Shown here: piece by piece, positions 1-8,194 of the stretch
Layout: every line of letters begins with the position of its first letter
How positions within the stretch are numbered: the stretch's first letter is position 1
Assembly: GCA_902801415.1 (NCBI GenBank)
Contig: CADCIK010000001.1
Location: 118,297 to 182,296, forward strand
From: an uncultured Lachnospiraceae bacterium
GTDB taxonomy: Bacteria > Bacillota > Clostridia > Lachnospirales > Lachnospiraceae
DNA: 64,000 nt
Direction of reading: 5' to 3'
The notes under the pieces: generated by a model
What the model was told of the DNA's origin: nothing
Database searches by the model: none
What the model saw: the letters and a program-made list of their open reading frames with translations, nothing else
Made by a program: the position numbers and the translations under genes

Positions 1-235
1 CCGCATTATCTCTGCTCTTTGCGAAATCGCCGTATTTTTCGCCGCGTGCCGGATCTCCCTCTTCTATGCCGAAGTCCCAGACCGCATTGACTTTCAGCTG
101 CGGATACTTTCTCAAATAGTACATAATGAGGTTCGCCAGAAAGAGCTGCTGTTCCTCACTGAGTCCGCCTATTTCGGGATCCGTAAAATAAAAGTCTATG
201 TTGCCTTTGCCGGGCAGGCTTCTCCTGAACTGCAT
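1..235 (-). CDS. Hypothetical protein, N-terminal part (runs off left edge)
   Basis: An open frame on the minus strand begins with ATG at 235, two bases after the stop codon of the upstream formyltransferase gene, and continues without a stop to the window edge (78 codons visible). The protein starts MQFRRSLPGKGNIDFYFTDP and is rich in Asp, Glu, Tyr and Phe, with no signal peptide or membrane segment. I do not recognise the family. The near-overlap with the preceding gene suggests translational coupling in one transcript with purO and the formyltransferase, but no clear Shine-Dalgarno is visible and the start could lie further upstream in the same frame. Confidence 0.5.
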   Translation of the reverse strand, partial: MQFRRSLPGKGNIDFYFTDPEIGGLSEEQQLFLANLIMYYLRKYPQLKVNAVWDFGIEEGDPARGEKYGDFAKSRDNA

Positions 236-237
236 GA

Positions 238-1416
238 TCAGTGGTGGAAGAGACGGATCCCGGTAAAGCACATGACCATGTTGTGGTCATTGCAGGCCTC
301 GATCACGTTGTCATCTCTCACGCTGCCGCCGGGCTGCGCGACATATTTGACACCGCTGCGGAAAGCTCTCTCAATGTTGTCGCCGAAGGGGAAGAATGCG
401 TCAGAGCCGAGTGTGACGTCTGTATTGCCATCCAGCCATGCTCTCTTCTCTTCTGCTGTGAATACAGCGGGCTTCTCTGTGAAAAGCGCCTGCCACTTGC
501 CGTCTGCAAGGACATCCATGTAGTCCTCGCCCATGTAGAGATCGATCGCATTGTCTCTGTCTGCTCTGCGGATTCCCTCTTTGAAAGGAAGGCCCAGAAC
601 CTGGGGAGACTGACGCAGATACCAGTTGTCAGCCTTGCTGCCTGCAAGTCTTGTGCAGTGGATCCTGGACTGCTGACCGGCGCCGATACCGATAGCCTGG
701 CCGCCTTTTACATAGCATACGGAGTTGGACTGCGTGTACTTGAGCGTGATCAGTGCGATCGCCATGTCGTCGCGTGCTGCCTGGGGAAGCTCCTTGTTCT
801 CGGTCACGATATTCGCGAACAGCGCGTCATCGATCACAAGTTCATTTCTTCCCTGCTCGAATGTCACGCCGAAAACCTGCTTCTTCTCAAGCGCTGCGGG
901 CTTGTAATCAGGGTTGATCTTGAGGACGCAGTAGTTGCCCTTTTTCTTTTTCTTGAGGATCTCAAGTGCTTCCGGCTCGTAGTCGGGAGCGATGATACCA
1001 TCGGATACTTCTCTGGATACCAGCTTGGCCGTGCATACGTCGCAGGTATCGGAAAGAGAAATGAAATCACCGAAGGAAGACATTCTGTCCGCGCCGCGGG
1101 CACGTGCATAAGCGCTTCCCATGGGAGTGAGCTCGCCCATATCCTCGACCCAGTAGATCTTCTTCTCTACTTCAGAAAGAGGAAGACCGATTGCTGCGCC
1201 TGCGGGGGAAACGTGCTTGAAAGAAGTAGCTGCTACTTTTCCGGTCGCTTTCTTGAGCTCGCTGACCAGCTGCCAGCCGTTAAACGCGTCGAGAAGGTTG
1301 ATATAGCCGGGTCTTCCGCAAAGTACTTCGATCGGAAGGTCGGAGCCGTCCTCCATGTAAATGCGGGAAGGCTTCTGATTGGGGTTGCATCCGTACTTAA
1401 GTTCCATTTCTTTCAT
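238..1416 (-). CDS. purH: Phosphoribosylaminoimidazolecarboxamide formyltransferase (stand-alone AICARFT)
   Basis: About 392 residues matching the C-terminal transformylase half of bifunctional PurH without the N-terminal IMP cyclohydrolase domain. It would transfer a formyl group from 10-formyl-THF to AICAR, giving FAICAR, the penultimate step of purine synthesis. Family landmarks are YGCNPNQKPSRIY at the N-terminus, SFKHVSPAGAAIG, QSNSVCYVKGGQAIGIGAGQQSR written here in part as SNSVCYVKGGQ, and SDAFFPFGDN. I chose ATG at 1416 (MKEMELKYG) because AAGGAG lies just upstream; a GTG at 1440 would overlap the purO stop. It is directly downstream of purO, which supplies the missing cyclohydrolase activity. 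Confidence 0.9.
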   Translation of the reverse strand: MKEMELKYGCNPNQKPSRIYMEDGSDLPIEVLCGRPGYINLLDAFNGWQLVSELKKATGKVAATSFKHVSPAGAAIGLPLSEVEKKIYWVEDMGELTPMGSAYARARGADRMSSFGDFISLSDTCDVCTAKLVSREVSDGIIAPDYEPEALEILKKKKKGNYCVLKINPDYKPAALEKKQVFGVTFEQGRNELVIDDALFANIVTENKELPQAARDDMAIALITLKYTQSNSVCYVKGGQAIGIGAGQQSRIHCTRLAGSKADNWYLRQSPQVLGLPFKEGIRRADRDNAIDLYMGEDYMDVLADGKWQALFTEKPAVFTAEEKRAWLDGNTDVTLGSDAFFPFGDNIERAFRSGVKYVAQPGGSVRDDNVIEACNDHNMVMCFTGIRLFHH

Positions 1417-1436
1417 ATCTTTTCGTATCTCCTTGC

Positions 1437-2156
1437 TCACTGATTCTTGTTAACGATCCTTGTCTCGTACTCGCCGCTTGCGATGTCAATAAAGCGAACA
1501 AACAGAGACACCTTGTTATCCTCGTTCAGAGCTGTCCACACGCGGTTGGTAAACACGTCGATATCAGCGGTGAAATCATCACTGAGTTCAAGCGCTCTGG
1601 GCTCTCCCTCAAAGCTGGGAAGCGGGTTTCCGTCGCCCATATATGTGGAAATAAAGCGTCCCTCGGCTGCCTTGGGATTCTCATACGCGAATGTGTAGCG
1701 CAGGCAGGAGGAAGGATCTCCCTGATCGCTCTTCAAAATAGACATAGCGTAGCTGTATTTGCCCTTTTCTACGTGCATAACGCCGGAAATACGGGGTGTG
1801 TAGTTGGGAGCATCGGGCTCAAATTCTCTGCTGCGAAGAGCCTGTTCAAATGTATACTGCTTGTCAAGTCCCTCGTAGATCGTATCCGTCTGGTCGCCGT
1901 TTGTTACGATCGTCTTGTTGCCATATACGCGAACAGGCGCGTAGATGATCAGGCTGGGATCTTCCATCTTGGAAGGGTCAAAAGCCTGTGTGCGGATACC
2001 TTCTCCGTCCTCTACGAAGACGCGGTTTCTGCTGTTGACGCTTCTTCCCATGATAAAGTAAGCGGTCACTGCCTTGGCTCCGTCAGCGCTTCTGCCGATC
2101 ATGATGCCGCGGCCGGGGTAACTGGTCTCTCTCAGAATTTTCTCAAAATCTGCCAT
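1437..2156 (-). CDS. purO: IMP cyclohydrolase, archaeal PurO type
   Basis: A 239-residue protein resembling the PurO family of IMP cyclohydrolases, which close FAICAR to IMP. It starts MADFEKILRETSYPGRG and contains the early GRSADGAKAVTAYFIMGRS segment typical of the family. ATG at 2156 is preceded by AAGGAGAGGAAGAG, so a longer frame reaching 2261 is unlikely. Its stop is 20 bases before the formyltransferase start, so the pair forms a two-gene operon that together replaces fused PurH. PurO was first described in archaea and also occurs in some clostridia. The function call rests on overall similarity and on the neighbour. Confidence 0.85.
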   Translation of the reverse strand: MADFEKILRETSYPGRGIMIGRSADGAKAVTAYFIMGRSVNSRNRVFVEDGEGIRTQAFDPSKMEDPSLIIYAPVRVYGNKTIVTNGDQTDTIYEGLDKQYTFEQALRSREFEPDAPNYTPRISGVMHVEKGKYSYAMSILKSDQGDPSSCLRYTFAYENPKAAEGRFISTYMGDGNPLPSFEGEPRALELSDDFTADIDVFTNRVWTALNEDNKVSLFVRFIDIASGEYETRIVNKNQ

Positions 2157-2263
2157 TACGTCTCTTCCTCTCCTTGGTTGATTCAGGGCAGATCCGACGG
2201 ATCTGCGCCAATAAAGCGGTTGACTGCTGCAAGTTTTTGATTCTTCTACATCAGTGCACAAGT

Positions 2264-2292
2264 ATCATAAAGCAACTTTGCGCAAAGCGCAA
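2264..2292 (-). promoter_or_regulatory. Predicted sigma-A promoter of the purO operon
   Basis: Read on the minus strand: -35 TTGCGC (2287-2292), 17-base spacer, -10 TATGAT (2264-2269), about 110 bases before purO. The spacer holds the palindrome TTTGCGCAAA, which could be an operator. No Bacillus PurR box is apparent. Confidence 0.55.
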
Positions 2293-2360
2293 TATTCCAA
2301 ATTGATAAGCAAATTCAATAATATCCGTATTTTGCCGACAATATGCTGTCAAAATACAGT

Positions 2361-3632
2361 TTAAACCTCCACTTTGCGCTTGCCGCCCAGGAATGTGGGA
2401 AGAGCATCCTCCCTGCCTTCCTTGATCCAGGTGGCGTATTCAGCGGTCGCAGCAAACATAACATCGCCGGAGGAATTGAGCATGGTCTCCACGCTGTCCT
2501 GGATCACGCCGATGATGAATCCGACGCCGACGACCTGCATGGCCACGTCGTTGGAGATACCGAACAGTGAGCAGGCCATGGGGATCAGAAGAAGGGATCC
2601 GCCGGCAACGCCGGAAGCGCCGCATGCAGCCAGCGTAGAAAGTATGCTCAGGAACAGAGCTGACGGAATATCCACGTGTACGCCAAGTGTGTTGGCAGCC
2701 GCCAGAGTCATAACTGTGATCGTGATCGCTGCACCGTCCATATTGATGGTCGCGCCGAGAGGAATAGATACAGAATACATATCCTGGTCAAGTCCGAGTT
2801 TCTCGCACAGTTCCATATTGACGGGAATATTGGCCGCGCTGCTTCGAGTAAAGAAGGCAGTAATGCCGCTCTCCCGAAGGCATCTGAATACCAGCGGATA
2901 AGGATTCCTCTTAAGGAACAGGAAGGCGATGAAAGGATCGATCACAAGCGCGACGAACATCATACAGCCGACAAGAACGACCAGAAGGCGTCCGTAATCT
3001 TTAAAGATCGAGAGACCGTATTCGGAAACCGTGCTGAATACGAGTCCGCAGATTCCGAAAGGCGCAAGATTGATGATCCCCCTGACAGCTGCGGAAACGG
3101 CCTCCGCTGCGTCGCCGAGCATCCTTCTTGTCTCAGGCGCCGCGATCTTCTTAAAGGCCAGTCCCAGCACAGCTGCCCAGAACAGGATTCCAATATAGTC
3201 GCCGTTCACGATTGCGGAGACAGGGTTCTCTACCATCTTGATAAGAAGGTTCTGAAGAACTTCACCCACGTTCTGCGGCACAGAATCGGACTGCGCGGCC
3301 TCGCCCAGTCTCATTGTGACCGGGAACACAAAGCTCGCGACAACGGCCGCTGCCGCCGCCAGAAACGTACTGAACATATAGAAGAACAGTACAAGACCGA
3401 ATTTACTGTCCAGTTTGCTCTGTCCGTTACTCAGGGCGCTGATGATCAGCACAAATACAAGAACAGGTGCCACTGCGCGGAGTGCACCGACGAACATGCT
3501 TCCAAAGATTCCGATCCAGGTCCAGCCGTTCATGGTTCTCCCGAGGATCGCGCCTGCCACAAGGCCGATCACGATCCGGATGATCAGGCTGGTTTCCGTA
3601 TATTTTTTGACAACGCTTTTTAAGAATTCCAT
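2361..3632 (-). CDS. sstT: Sodium:serine/threonine symporter SstT
   Basis: 423 residues with multiple hydrophobic segments of the dicarboxylate/amino acid:cation symporter fold. The block FFTRSSAANIPVNMELCEKL followed by SIPLGATINMDGAAITITV and ACGASGVAGGSLLLIP matches the re-entrant loop and substrate/Na+ site signatures of SstT, so Na+-driven serine and threonine uptake at the cytoplasmic membrane is the likely role. Length is normal (about 400-420). It is monocistronic, with its own extended -10 promoter upstream, and the gene ends about 70 bases before the purO promoter. Assignment to SstT over other family members is confident from the RSSAANIP and GASGVAGG motifs. Confidence 0.92.
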   Translation of the reverse strand: MEFLKSVVKKYTETSLIIRIVIGLVAGAILGRTMNGWTWIGIFGSMFVGALRAVAPVLVFVLIISALSNGQSKLDSKFGLVLFFYMFSTFLAAAAAVVASFVFPVTMRLGEAAQSDSVPQNVGEVLQNLLIKMVENPVSAIVNGDYIGILFWAAVLGLAFKKIAAPETRRMLGDAAEAVSAAVRGIINLAPFGICGLVFSTVSEYGLSIFKDYGRLLVVLVGCMMFVALVIDPFIAFLFLKRNPYPLVFRCLRESGITAFFTRSSAANIPVNMELCEKLGLDQDMYSVSIPLGATINMDGAAITITVMTLAAANTLGVHVDIPSALFLSILSTLAACGASGVAGGSLLLIPMACSLFGISNDVAMQVVGVGFIIGVIQDSVETMLNSSGDVMFAATAEYATWIKEGREDALPTFLGGKRKVEV

Positions 3633-3680
3633 ATGCTTCCCCCTCTGACTTCATGTAATAGTATTTTAAAGCGATGCTTC

Positions 3681-3689
3681 ATTATAGCA
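3681..3689 (-). promoter_or_regulatory. Extended -10 promoter of sstT
   Basis: The minus strand reads TGCTATAAT, an extended -10 element, about 50 bases before the sstT start. No good -35 is seen, as is usual for this promoter class. Confidence 0.5.
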
Positions 3690-3734
3690 TTGAGCCGTCT
3701 GATTTTTCCACCTAAGGTGATCGATGTTTTGACC

Positions 3735-5630
3735 TTATTCCGGCGCTTCGCCTGTTCCGATCGCATTGTAGATCATGGAGGAAAGACGCACGATCTCAGG
3801 GATCCTGCCGCCCGCGCCGCTGCTCATGATACAGAGGACATAACTGCAGGAAGGCGCCCATACGATAGCGGCGTCATTGTCAACACTGCCAAGTTCACCG
3901 GTCTTGTTGCCTGTCGGAACGTCGGACGGAATTCCGGCAGGGATCTTCCATGTTCTCTGCTGGTCTCTGAGGTCCTGCAGGATCCTGTCCGAAGATTTCT
4001 GATCGACATACTTTCCTTCAAGTACCTGCTCGAGCATAACGCCGCAGTCCTTCGCGGAAGTATAGTTCTCTTTGCCGTTGCTTTCCAGCATCCGGCGGTT
4101 CAGCTCTGTTGCCTTAAAACCTTTCTCTGCAGCAAATCTGTTGACATTATCCATTCCTACAGCGCCGATCAGGGTATTGGCCGCGCCATTATCGCTTACA
4201 CTGATCATGGAATCCGGAAGCCTGCCGTACATTTCTATATCCAGCATATTCTCGTTAGTCTGCCGGTAGAACTCGCCCGCTATAAAGAGCTTGATCAGAC
4301 TTGCCGCAACCATTTTCTCGTCCTCATTGATCCCGATCACCTGATCCGTATCGAGGCGTTTGAGATATAAGGACCACTTTCCGCCCAGACGGCCGATCTC
4401 CGCCTCCAGGTCCTCCTGCAGCGCCTGCATCTGCGCGCCTGTCTTTGCAAGAAGTTCATCGTGCTTTCTCTTGAGTATACTGTTTGCGGTCGATCCGATC
4501 AGGTCCTTCACGGCCTTCGCTGAGCGCTCTGTCTTGCGGGCCGGTGTGAATATGGTTGAAGCGAGAACGTCTCTGAGAGCCTGGGCTTCTTTCTCCCGGG
4601 CTGCCTCTTCATCTGTTTCCGCGAGTTCAGTGTTCAGGGTAGATCCTGTTGCTGCTGCCTGTGTTGTGCTGCCTGTATCTGCGGTGTCGCCTGTATTTGA
4701 GGTTTCTTCGGCGCTTTCTGTTTCGTCCGTGGTACCTGCGGCAGAGGTCTCTTCTGTGCTGCCTGTGTCAGAGGCCTCTTCGGTGTTTCCTTCATCCGGC
4801 TGCGCTTCTTCGTTTTCACCGGCCGGAGCGGCTTCTGCGTCTTCGCTATCAGGTGCTTCTTCTTCCTTCTTCTCTGCCAGATAGGCTTCGATTCCTGCGA
4901 CAATGCCTTCCGCCATTGTGTCTTGGAAGTCATTGTCCTGCATCTTTGTGTCCTCTTCCGGATTGGTCATATAGCCGAGCTCAATGATCGTCACAGGGAC
5001 TGTGCACCAGTTGATCCCGCTCATCGTATCGGTCTCCCAGACCCGCTCTTTGCGGATCCCTGTGGCCTCTGTATAAGCGTCCAGAACAAGCTCAGAGAGC
5101 CGTTTGGAATCTTCATAGTATTCGCTGTTATAGGGGTTGGAGGACGTCTGACAGATCGTCATAGCGCCGTTAGCGGACGAGCTGTCTGATCCGTTGGCGT
5201 GAACCCTGATGAAGGCGTCAGCGTTCGCTTCATTTGCGACCATCGCCCGCTCCGAATTCGTGATATCCACGTCATTGGTCTCGCGGATCATGACGACCTG
5301 ATAGCCCTTCTCTTCTAACAGGTCTCTCAACTTCAAACTGATATCCAGCGTCAGCTGATACTCAGGAACGCCGGTTGTAGTGCCTCTTGTTCCGCCGGCG
5401 ACTTTGGTCTTCATTGCAGACGATCCGGGTCCGATCGGCTCCTGGCCGAAATTTCCATGCTCCTGATGGCCTGCGTCGATGGCGATCACATAAGCTGCCG
5501 CCTCTTCCATTGCTGCATTCTGTTCTTCTATTCTATGCGCTTCCTCAATGATCAATGAGCAGTCCGCGTTTCCTATAGCCGCGGCCGAACCGATCATTAC
5601 AGATAATATTGCTGCGATCACTCCGTTCAT
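3735..5630 (-). CDS. Secreted fusion: N-acetylmuramoyl-L-alanine amidase (Amidase_3) plus class A beta-lactamase-fold serine hydrolase
   Basis: 631 residues. ATG at 5630 is preceded by GGAGG five bases upstream; a GTG at 5648 would lack this. The N-terminus has a short hydrophobic, signal-like segment. Residues 47-250 form a zinc amidase: IDAGH (H55), E90 in GVPEYQLT, RVHANGS (H144) and IIELGYMTN (E217). A Glu/Ser/Thr/Ala-rich low-complexity linker (255-345) leads to a serine hydrolase with SxxK as SLIK (S444), SDN at 479-481 and KTG at 576-578. These are the three active-site motifs of penicillin-recognising enzymes. It probably acts on the cell wall outside the membrane; whether the second domain hydrolyses beta-lactams or acts as a peptidase cannot be told from sequence. 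Confidence 0.88.
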   Translation of the reverse strand: MNGVIAAILSVMIGSAAAIGNADCSLIIEEAHRIEEQNAAMEEAAAYVIAIDAGHQEHGNFGQEPIGPGSSAMKTKVAGGTRGTTTGVPEYQLTLDISLKLRDLLEEKGYQVVMIRETNDVDITNSERAMVANEANADAFIRVHANGSDSSSANGAMTICQTSSNPYNSEYYEDSKRLSELVLDAYTEATGIRKERVWETDTMSGINWCTVPVTIIELGYMTNPEEDTKMQDNDFQDTMAEGIVAGIEAYLAEKKEEEAPDSEDAEAAPAGENEEAQPDEGNTEEASDTGSTEETSAAGTTDETESAEETSNTGDTADTGSTTQAAATGSTLNTELAETDEEAAREKEAQALRDVLASTIFTPARKTERSAKAVKDLIGSTANSILKRKHDELLAKTGAQMQALQEDLEAEIGRLGGKWSLYLKRLDTDQVIGINEDEKMVAASLIKLFIAGEFYRQTNENMLDIEMYGRLPDSMISVSDNGAANTLIGAVGMDNVNRFAAEKGFKATELNRRMLESNGKENYTSAKDCGVMLEQVLEGKYVDQKSSDRILQDLRDQQRTWKIPAGIPSDVPTGNKTGELGSVDNDAAIVWAPSCSYVLCIMSSGAGGRIPEIVRLSSMIYNAIGTGEAPE

Positions 5631-5799
5631 GGTATCCTCCAAGTGCACTCTATGTGCAGTGTTTATATAAAAGTGTGTTTTGCATATTCTAAATCGTGAA
5701 CACTTGTTATCTTCTTACTCTTTGCATGGTTTGTAAAGTGCGGATTTCATGAATGATGAGAGCCCGGTCAGTTTTTGCTCCAAAATTTGATTTTACTTA

Positions 5800-5828
5800 T
5801 TGACAAACCATTTCTGCTTTCGTATACT
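5800..5828 (+). promoter_or_regulatory. Promoter of tRNA-Met
   Basis: TTGACA at 5800-5805, 17-base spacer, TATACT at 5823-5828, about 30 bases before the tRNA. It is a near-consensus sigma-A promoter. The 5649-5799 stretch upstream holds no gene; it should contain the leftward promoter of the amidase fusion, which I cannot place with confidence. Confidence 0.8.
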
Positions 5829-5857
5829 ATAAAAGCTGACTGATGAAGCAGCAACAT

Positions 5858-5931
5858 GGCGAGATAGCTCAGCTGGCTAGAGCACGCGGTTCATACCCGC
5901 GGTGTCGAGGGTTCAAGTCCCCCTCTCGCTA
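5858..5931 (+). tRNA. tRNA-Met (anticodon CAT), probably elongator
   Basis: A cloverleaf folds: 7-bp acceptor GGCGAGA with TCTCGCT (G1-U72 pair), D arm GCTC/GAGC, anticodon arm CGCGG/CCGCG enclosing TTCATAC, and a T loop TTCAAGT. CCA is not encoded. The G1-U72 start argues against initiator tRNA; a lysidine-modified tRNA-Ile2 cannot be excluded. The 3' 21 bases, T arm to discriminator, are the phage attachment core, so the tRNA stays complete after integration, but its ancestral terminator has been moved to the far end of the prophage (46091). Confidence 0.95.
5911..5931 (+). repeat. attL core (21 bp)
   Basis: The sequence from GTTCAAGTCC to TCTCGCTA at the 3' end of the tRNA recurs exactly at 46066-46086. 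The bases flanking the two copies differ, which fixes the core length at 21 bp. Confidence 0.93.
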
Positions 5932-5964
5932 AGGCTTTCCGGGGTTTTCTTTTTCTCTTTTTTC

Positions 5965-6003
5965 TGTATGCACTTGTATGCACTTTTCCTGTATGCGCAT
6001 ACA
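5965..6003. repeat. Integrase arm-type sites next to attL
   Basis: TGTATGCACTT occurs at 5965-5975 and 5975-5985 in tandem, followed by the palindrome TGTATGCGCATACA at 5990-6003. The same word lies near attR (45957-45978, and inverted at 45731-45741), the distribution expected of tyrosine-recombinase arm sites. Confidence 0.65.
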
Positions 6004-6005
6004 GC

Positions 6006-7247
6006 CTAGTCAATCGCAGAGTCGAACAAGTCCTGCGTCCGTTTCCCCGCCGCATTGAGTCTGATATAGTGCAGCGCCGTCTGTGTCGTAGACCAGCCCG
6101 CAATTTCCATCAGGTCCTGGGCGGAGGCGCCGTTCGATGCCAACGAACTCACTGCCCAAAAGCGGGTTTTGTGTGAAGATCTATACTCCACGCCGGCCGT
6201 CTCGCATGCCTTTTTCAGGTGTCTACCGAACGGAGTTTCATAAAGAAACTTTCCGGAACGGCTGCAGAAAATATAATCTCCGTCCTCTCCGTATTTCTCC
6301 CGGACCTTTTCCAGGATCTTTTGCGCCCGGTCTGTCAACGGCAGCAAACGAACGCCGCTGTCGTGCCCGGTCTTGGTGTGTTCGACTGTCACATAGTGCC
6401 CCCGGCCGTCATCGTCGTATCTCAACACTACCTCCCGGCATATCAGGATCCCGGCCCCGTCCTGTGATATGTCTTTCCATTTAAGTCCACGGAGTTCGCC
6501 AATACGGCAACAAAGACAAAACATCAGGCAAATGGCCAAATCGTATACATTGTCTGACTTTTCCAGCGCCGCCAGAATGGCTGCCCGGTCGTCATCGGTG
6601 TATGTTTTGTACTTGCTGGTCTGTGCCTGCGTCTTGATCGTCCGCGTGTTGTACTGTCTCGAAACGTTGACTGTTACCAGGTCACGAGAAACGGCGTAAT
6701 CAAAAATGCCGTTCAGAATAGACTTGATGTTGCTGACATCATGACGTTTCAGCTTCTCACTGTATCCTGTGAAAAATTTTTCAACATCCGATGCCTTGAT
6801 CTCCTTGATCTTCATCCCGCCGAGCTCGGATCCCTGGATATACTTCCTAAATATGTTGCGTTCTCGCTTGATTGTCCCGCCCTGCGTGTTCCTGAGCTCC
6901 GTTTTCCATTCGACGTAAGGCTCGTAGAGCTCCGCCAGCGTCTTGCCGTTTTCTCCGTAGTAATAGTCATATAACTTGTCATACAGGTCTTCAATCCGTG
7001 TTGCGTATATCTGCCCGCCGTCCGGCGTCCGTGTGTGGTATCTCTTACCTCCTCCCCCGCATATTGCGTATGCGTGCCGCTGGTCAATCAGTTCTCTCAT
7101 CTTTTCTCTTTTCATGCTCTCATACCTACAAAAATCGGTATCAGAACGCGCGTGCTTACATTTTACATCAAGATAATTTATATCGTCCAGCAGGTCTCTT
7201 TCCGCCGCCGGGTCGATCGTGACAACCTTCCTTTTCATTCTCATCAT
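6006..7247 (-). CDS. int: Phage integrase, tyrosine recombinase
   Basis: 413 residues. The C-terminal catalytic domain shows the family residues in order: Arg in CRIGELRGLKWKD, His-x-x-Arg in SSHKTR, a Trp-rich AGWSTTQTALHY segment and the nucleophile Tyr in ALHYI. The middle part is the core-binding SAM-like domain and the N-terminus has an Arg/Lys-rich region. It should catalyse integration and, with an accessory factor, excision at the tRNA-Met att site 75 bases away. The gene reads toward attL. The first of three closely spaced ATGs (MMRM) is given; AAAGGGA upstream fits the second or third better, so the exact start is uncertain by a few residues. Confidence 0.95.
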   Translation of the reverse strand: MMRMKRKVVTIDPAAERDLLDDINYLDVKCKHARSDTDFCRYESMKREKMRELIDQRHAYAICGGGGKRYHTRTPDGGQIYATRIEDLYDKLYDYYYGENGKTLAELYEPYVEWKTELRNTQGGTIKRERNIFRKYIQGSELGGMKIKEIKASDVEKFFTGYSEKLKRHDVSNIKSILNGIFDYAVSRDLVTVNVSRQYNTRTIKTQAQTSKYKTYTDDDRAAILAALEKSDNVYDLAICLMFCLCCRIGELRGLKWKDISQDGAGILICREVVLRYDDDGRGHYVTVEHTKTGHDSGVRLLPLTDRAQKILEKVREKYGEDGDYIFCSRSGKFLYETPFGRHLKKACETAGVEYRSSHKTRFWAVSSLASNGASAQDLMEIAGWSTTQTALHYIRLNAAGKRTQDLFDSAID

Positions 7248-7629
7248 ATCCCTTTCGTTTCTATGAGAATGGAAGAAAGGCTGTTTTTTCTGCCTCTTTT
7301 TTGTCTGTCTTCTTTTTTTATACCAGTTTTGTGTGAAGGCCGGGTTTTATGTGCCCGTGCTTCTCACGGGCCGCACAGACAAATACTTAATATGAAGTTG
7401 TGGCACTATCAAAAAAAAGGGCGCCTCCTGGCGCCCGTCTATCACCTCCAATCTGCTTCTTTCTCTTTCCCACCCCATATATAAGGCGGACAAATCGAAA
7501 AAAGTCTTGTCTATATAGTTTCCGTGTTTCTCCCGCTATTTTTGTTCTACCTGTTAGAGATACTGACTTTTTACAATTTGTCTGGCTTTTATAGTATCCA
7601 CGCATCCCCCCTTTCTTTATGCGATGTAT
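7248..7629. other. Non-coding interval between integrase and the next gene
   Basis: Contains a perfect hairpin with 7-bp arms GCCCGTG and CACGGGC (7353-7371), 106 bases before the integrase start, and a minus-strand terminator (7411-7436). A ribosome-binding-like GGAGGTGAT on the minus strand (about 7447-7455) has no start codon after it. I see no convincing gene; the integrase promoter should lie between the terminator and 7250 but is not obvious. Confidence 0.5.
7411..7436 (-). terminator. Intrinsic terminator upstream of int
   Basis: Minus-strand hairpin GGGCGCC / GGCGCCC with a 4-base loop followed by eight U (A run at 7411-7418). It would stop the leftward transcript of the genes at 7630-8511 before int, so int needs its own promoter or read-through. 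Confidence 0.8.
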
Positions 7630-8193
7630 TCACTCTGTTCCAGGGCCCTTATAACTTCTCCATCCTGCGCCAGTAATAGCCAGTAATATGCAGGCAACCT
7701 CAACCGCATGGTCCCGGTCGTCGTCTTCCGGCTCGCGGCCGTCGATATAGTCCAGTATCATATATGTCAGGGACCGCGCGAGGTCGTTGTCATTTTCGCC
7801 GCGGATCCAGGATAACACGTGGTCCTTTTGCTGTGATGCGTATCTTTCTGCGCGTCTGATTGTTGCCGCGATATACATATCATCGGCCCAACGGATGACA
7901 GCGAGGTCTTCGGTTTCCCTTGTGATCTCTTTCCGGCCGTCCGGCGTATCTATTATCAGTTTGTCATCATCGACATACGTGACGGCAGCAGGCATTGTCT
8001 GGTAGTCGCACATATTAACAGCGCCGCCGTTATACGGATACCAGGACAAGGCAAGCGGCTCCTCACGCCCCGTGTATAGATAGTGCTGCGTTGTGTGTAA
8101 CATCGCATATCCCTTTTCTCCGTCTATTATCGCCGGCCCGGAGAGTCGTATGCCCTCACCGATCCACGGCAGGTCTCTTTCTGTCTCACTCAT
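7630..8193 (-). CDS. Hypothetical phage protein, 187 aa
   Basis: Begins MSETERDLPWIGEGIRLS. ATG at 8193 follows GGGGGG by seven bases and starts one base after the stop of the preceding gene, indicating coupled translation; the frame is open upstream to 8325 but that part overlaps the preceding gene. The protein is acidic, without membrane segments, and has an early region resembling a beta-rich fold (GYAMLHTTQHYLYTGREEPL) and a C-terminal helical part. I do not recognise the family. It is the last gene before the terminator at 7411. Confidence 0.7.
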   Translation of the reverse strand: MSETERDLPWIGEGIRLSGPAIIDGEKGYAMLHTTQHYLYTGREEPLALSWYPYNGGAVNMCDYQTMPAAVTYVDDDKLIIDTPDGRKEITRETEDLAVIRWADDMYIAATIRRAERYASQQKDHVLSWIRGENDNDLARSLTYMILDYIDGREPEDDDRDHAVEVACILLAITGAGWRSYKGPGTE

Positions 8194-8194
8194 A

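Noticed and set aside
241-1443. 400-codon plus-strand frame opposite the formyltransferase gene
   Set aside because: It is a mirror of the highly conserved AICAR formyltransferase on the minus strand and has no ribosome site or recognisable motif.
7447-7455. Perfect ribosome-binding-like GGAGGTGAT before the 7411 terminator
   Set aside because: No start codon follows at a usable distance; at most a remnant of a lost gene start (a similar site with ATG exists at 8511).
7387-7605. 72-codon minus-strand frame upstream of the integrase
   Set aside because: Its ribosome site touches the ATG, and the frame reads straight through the strong terminator at 7411-7436, so it is probably not a gene.
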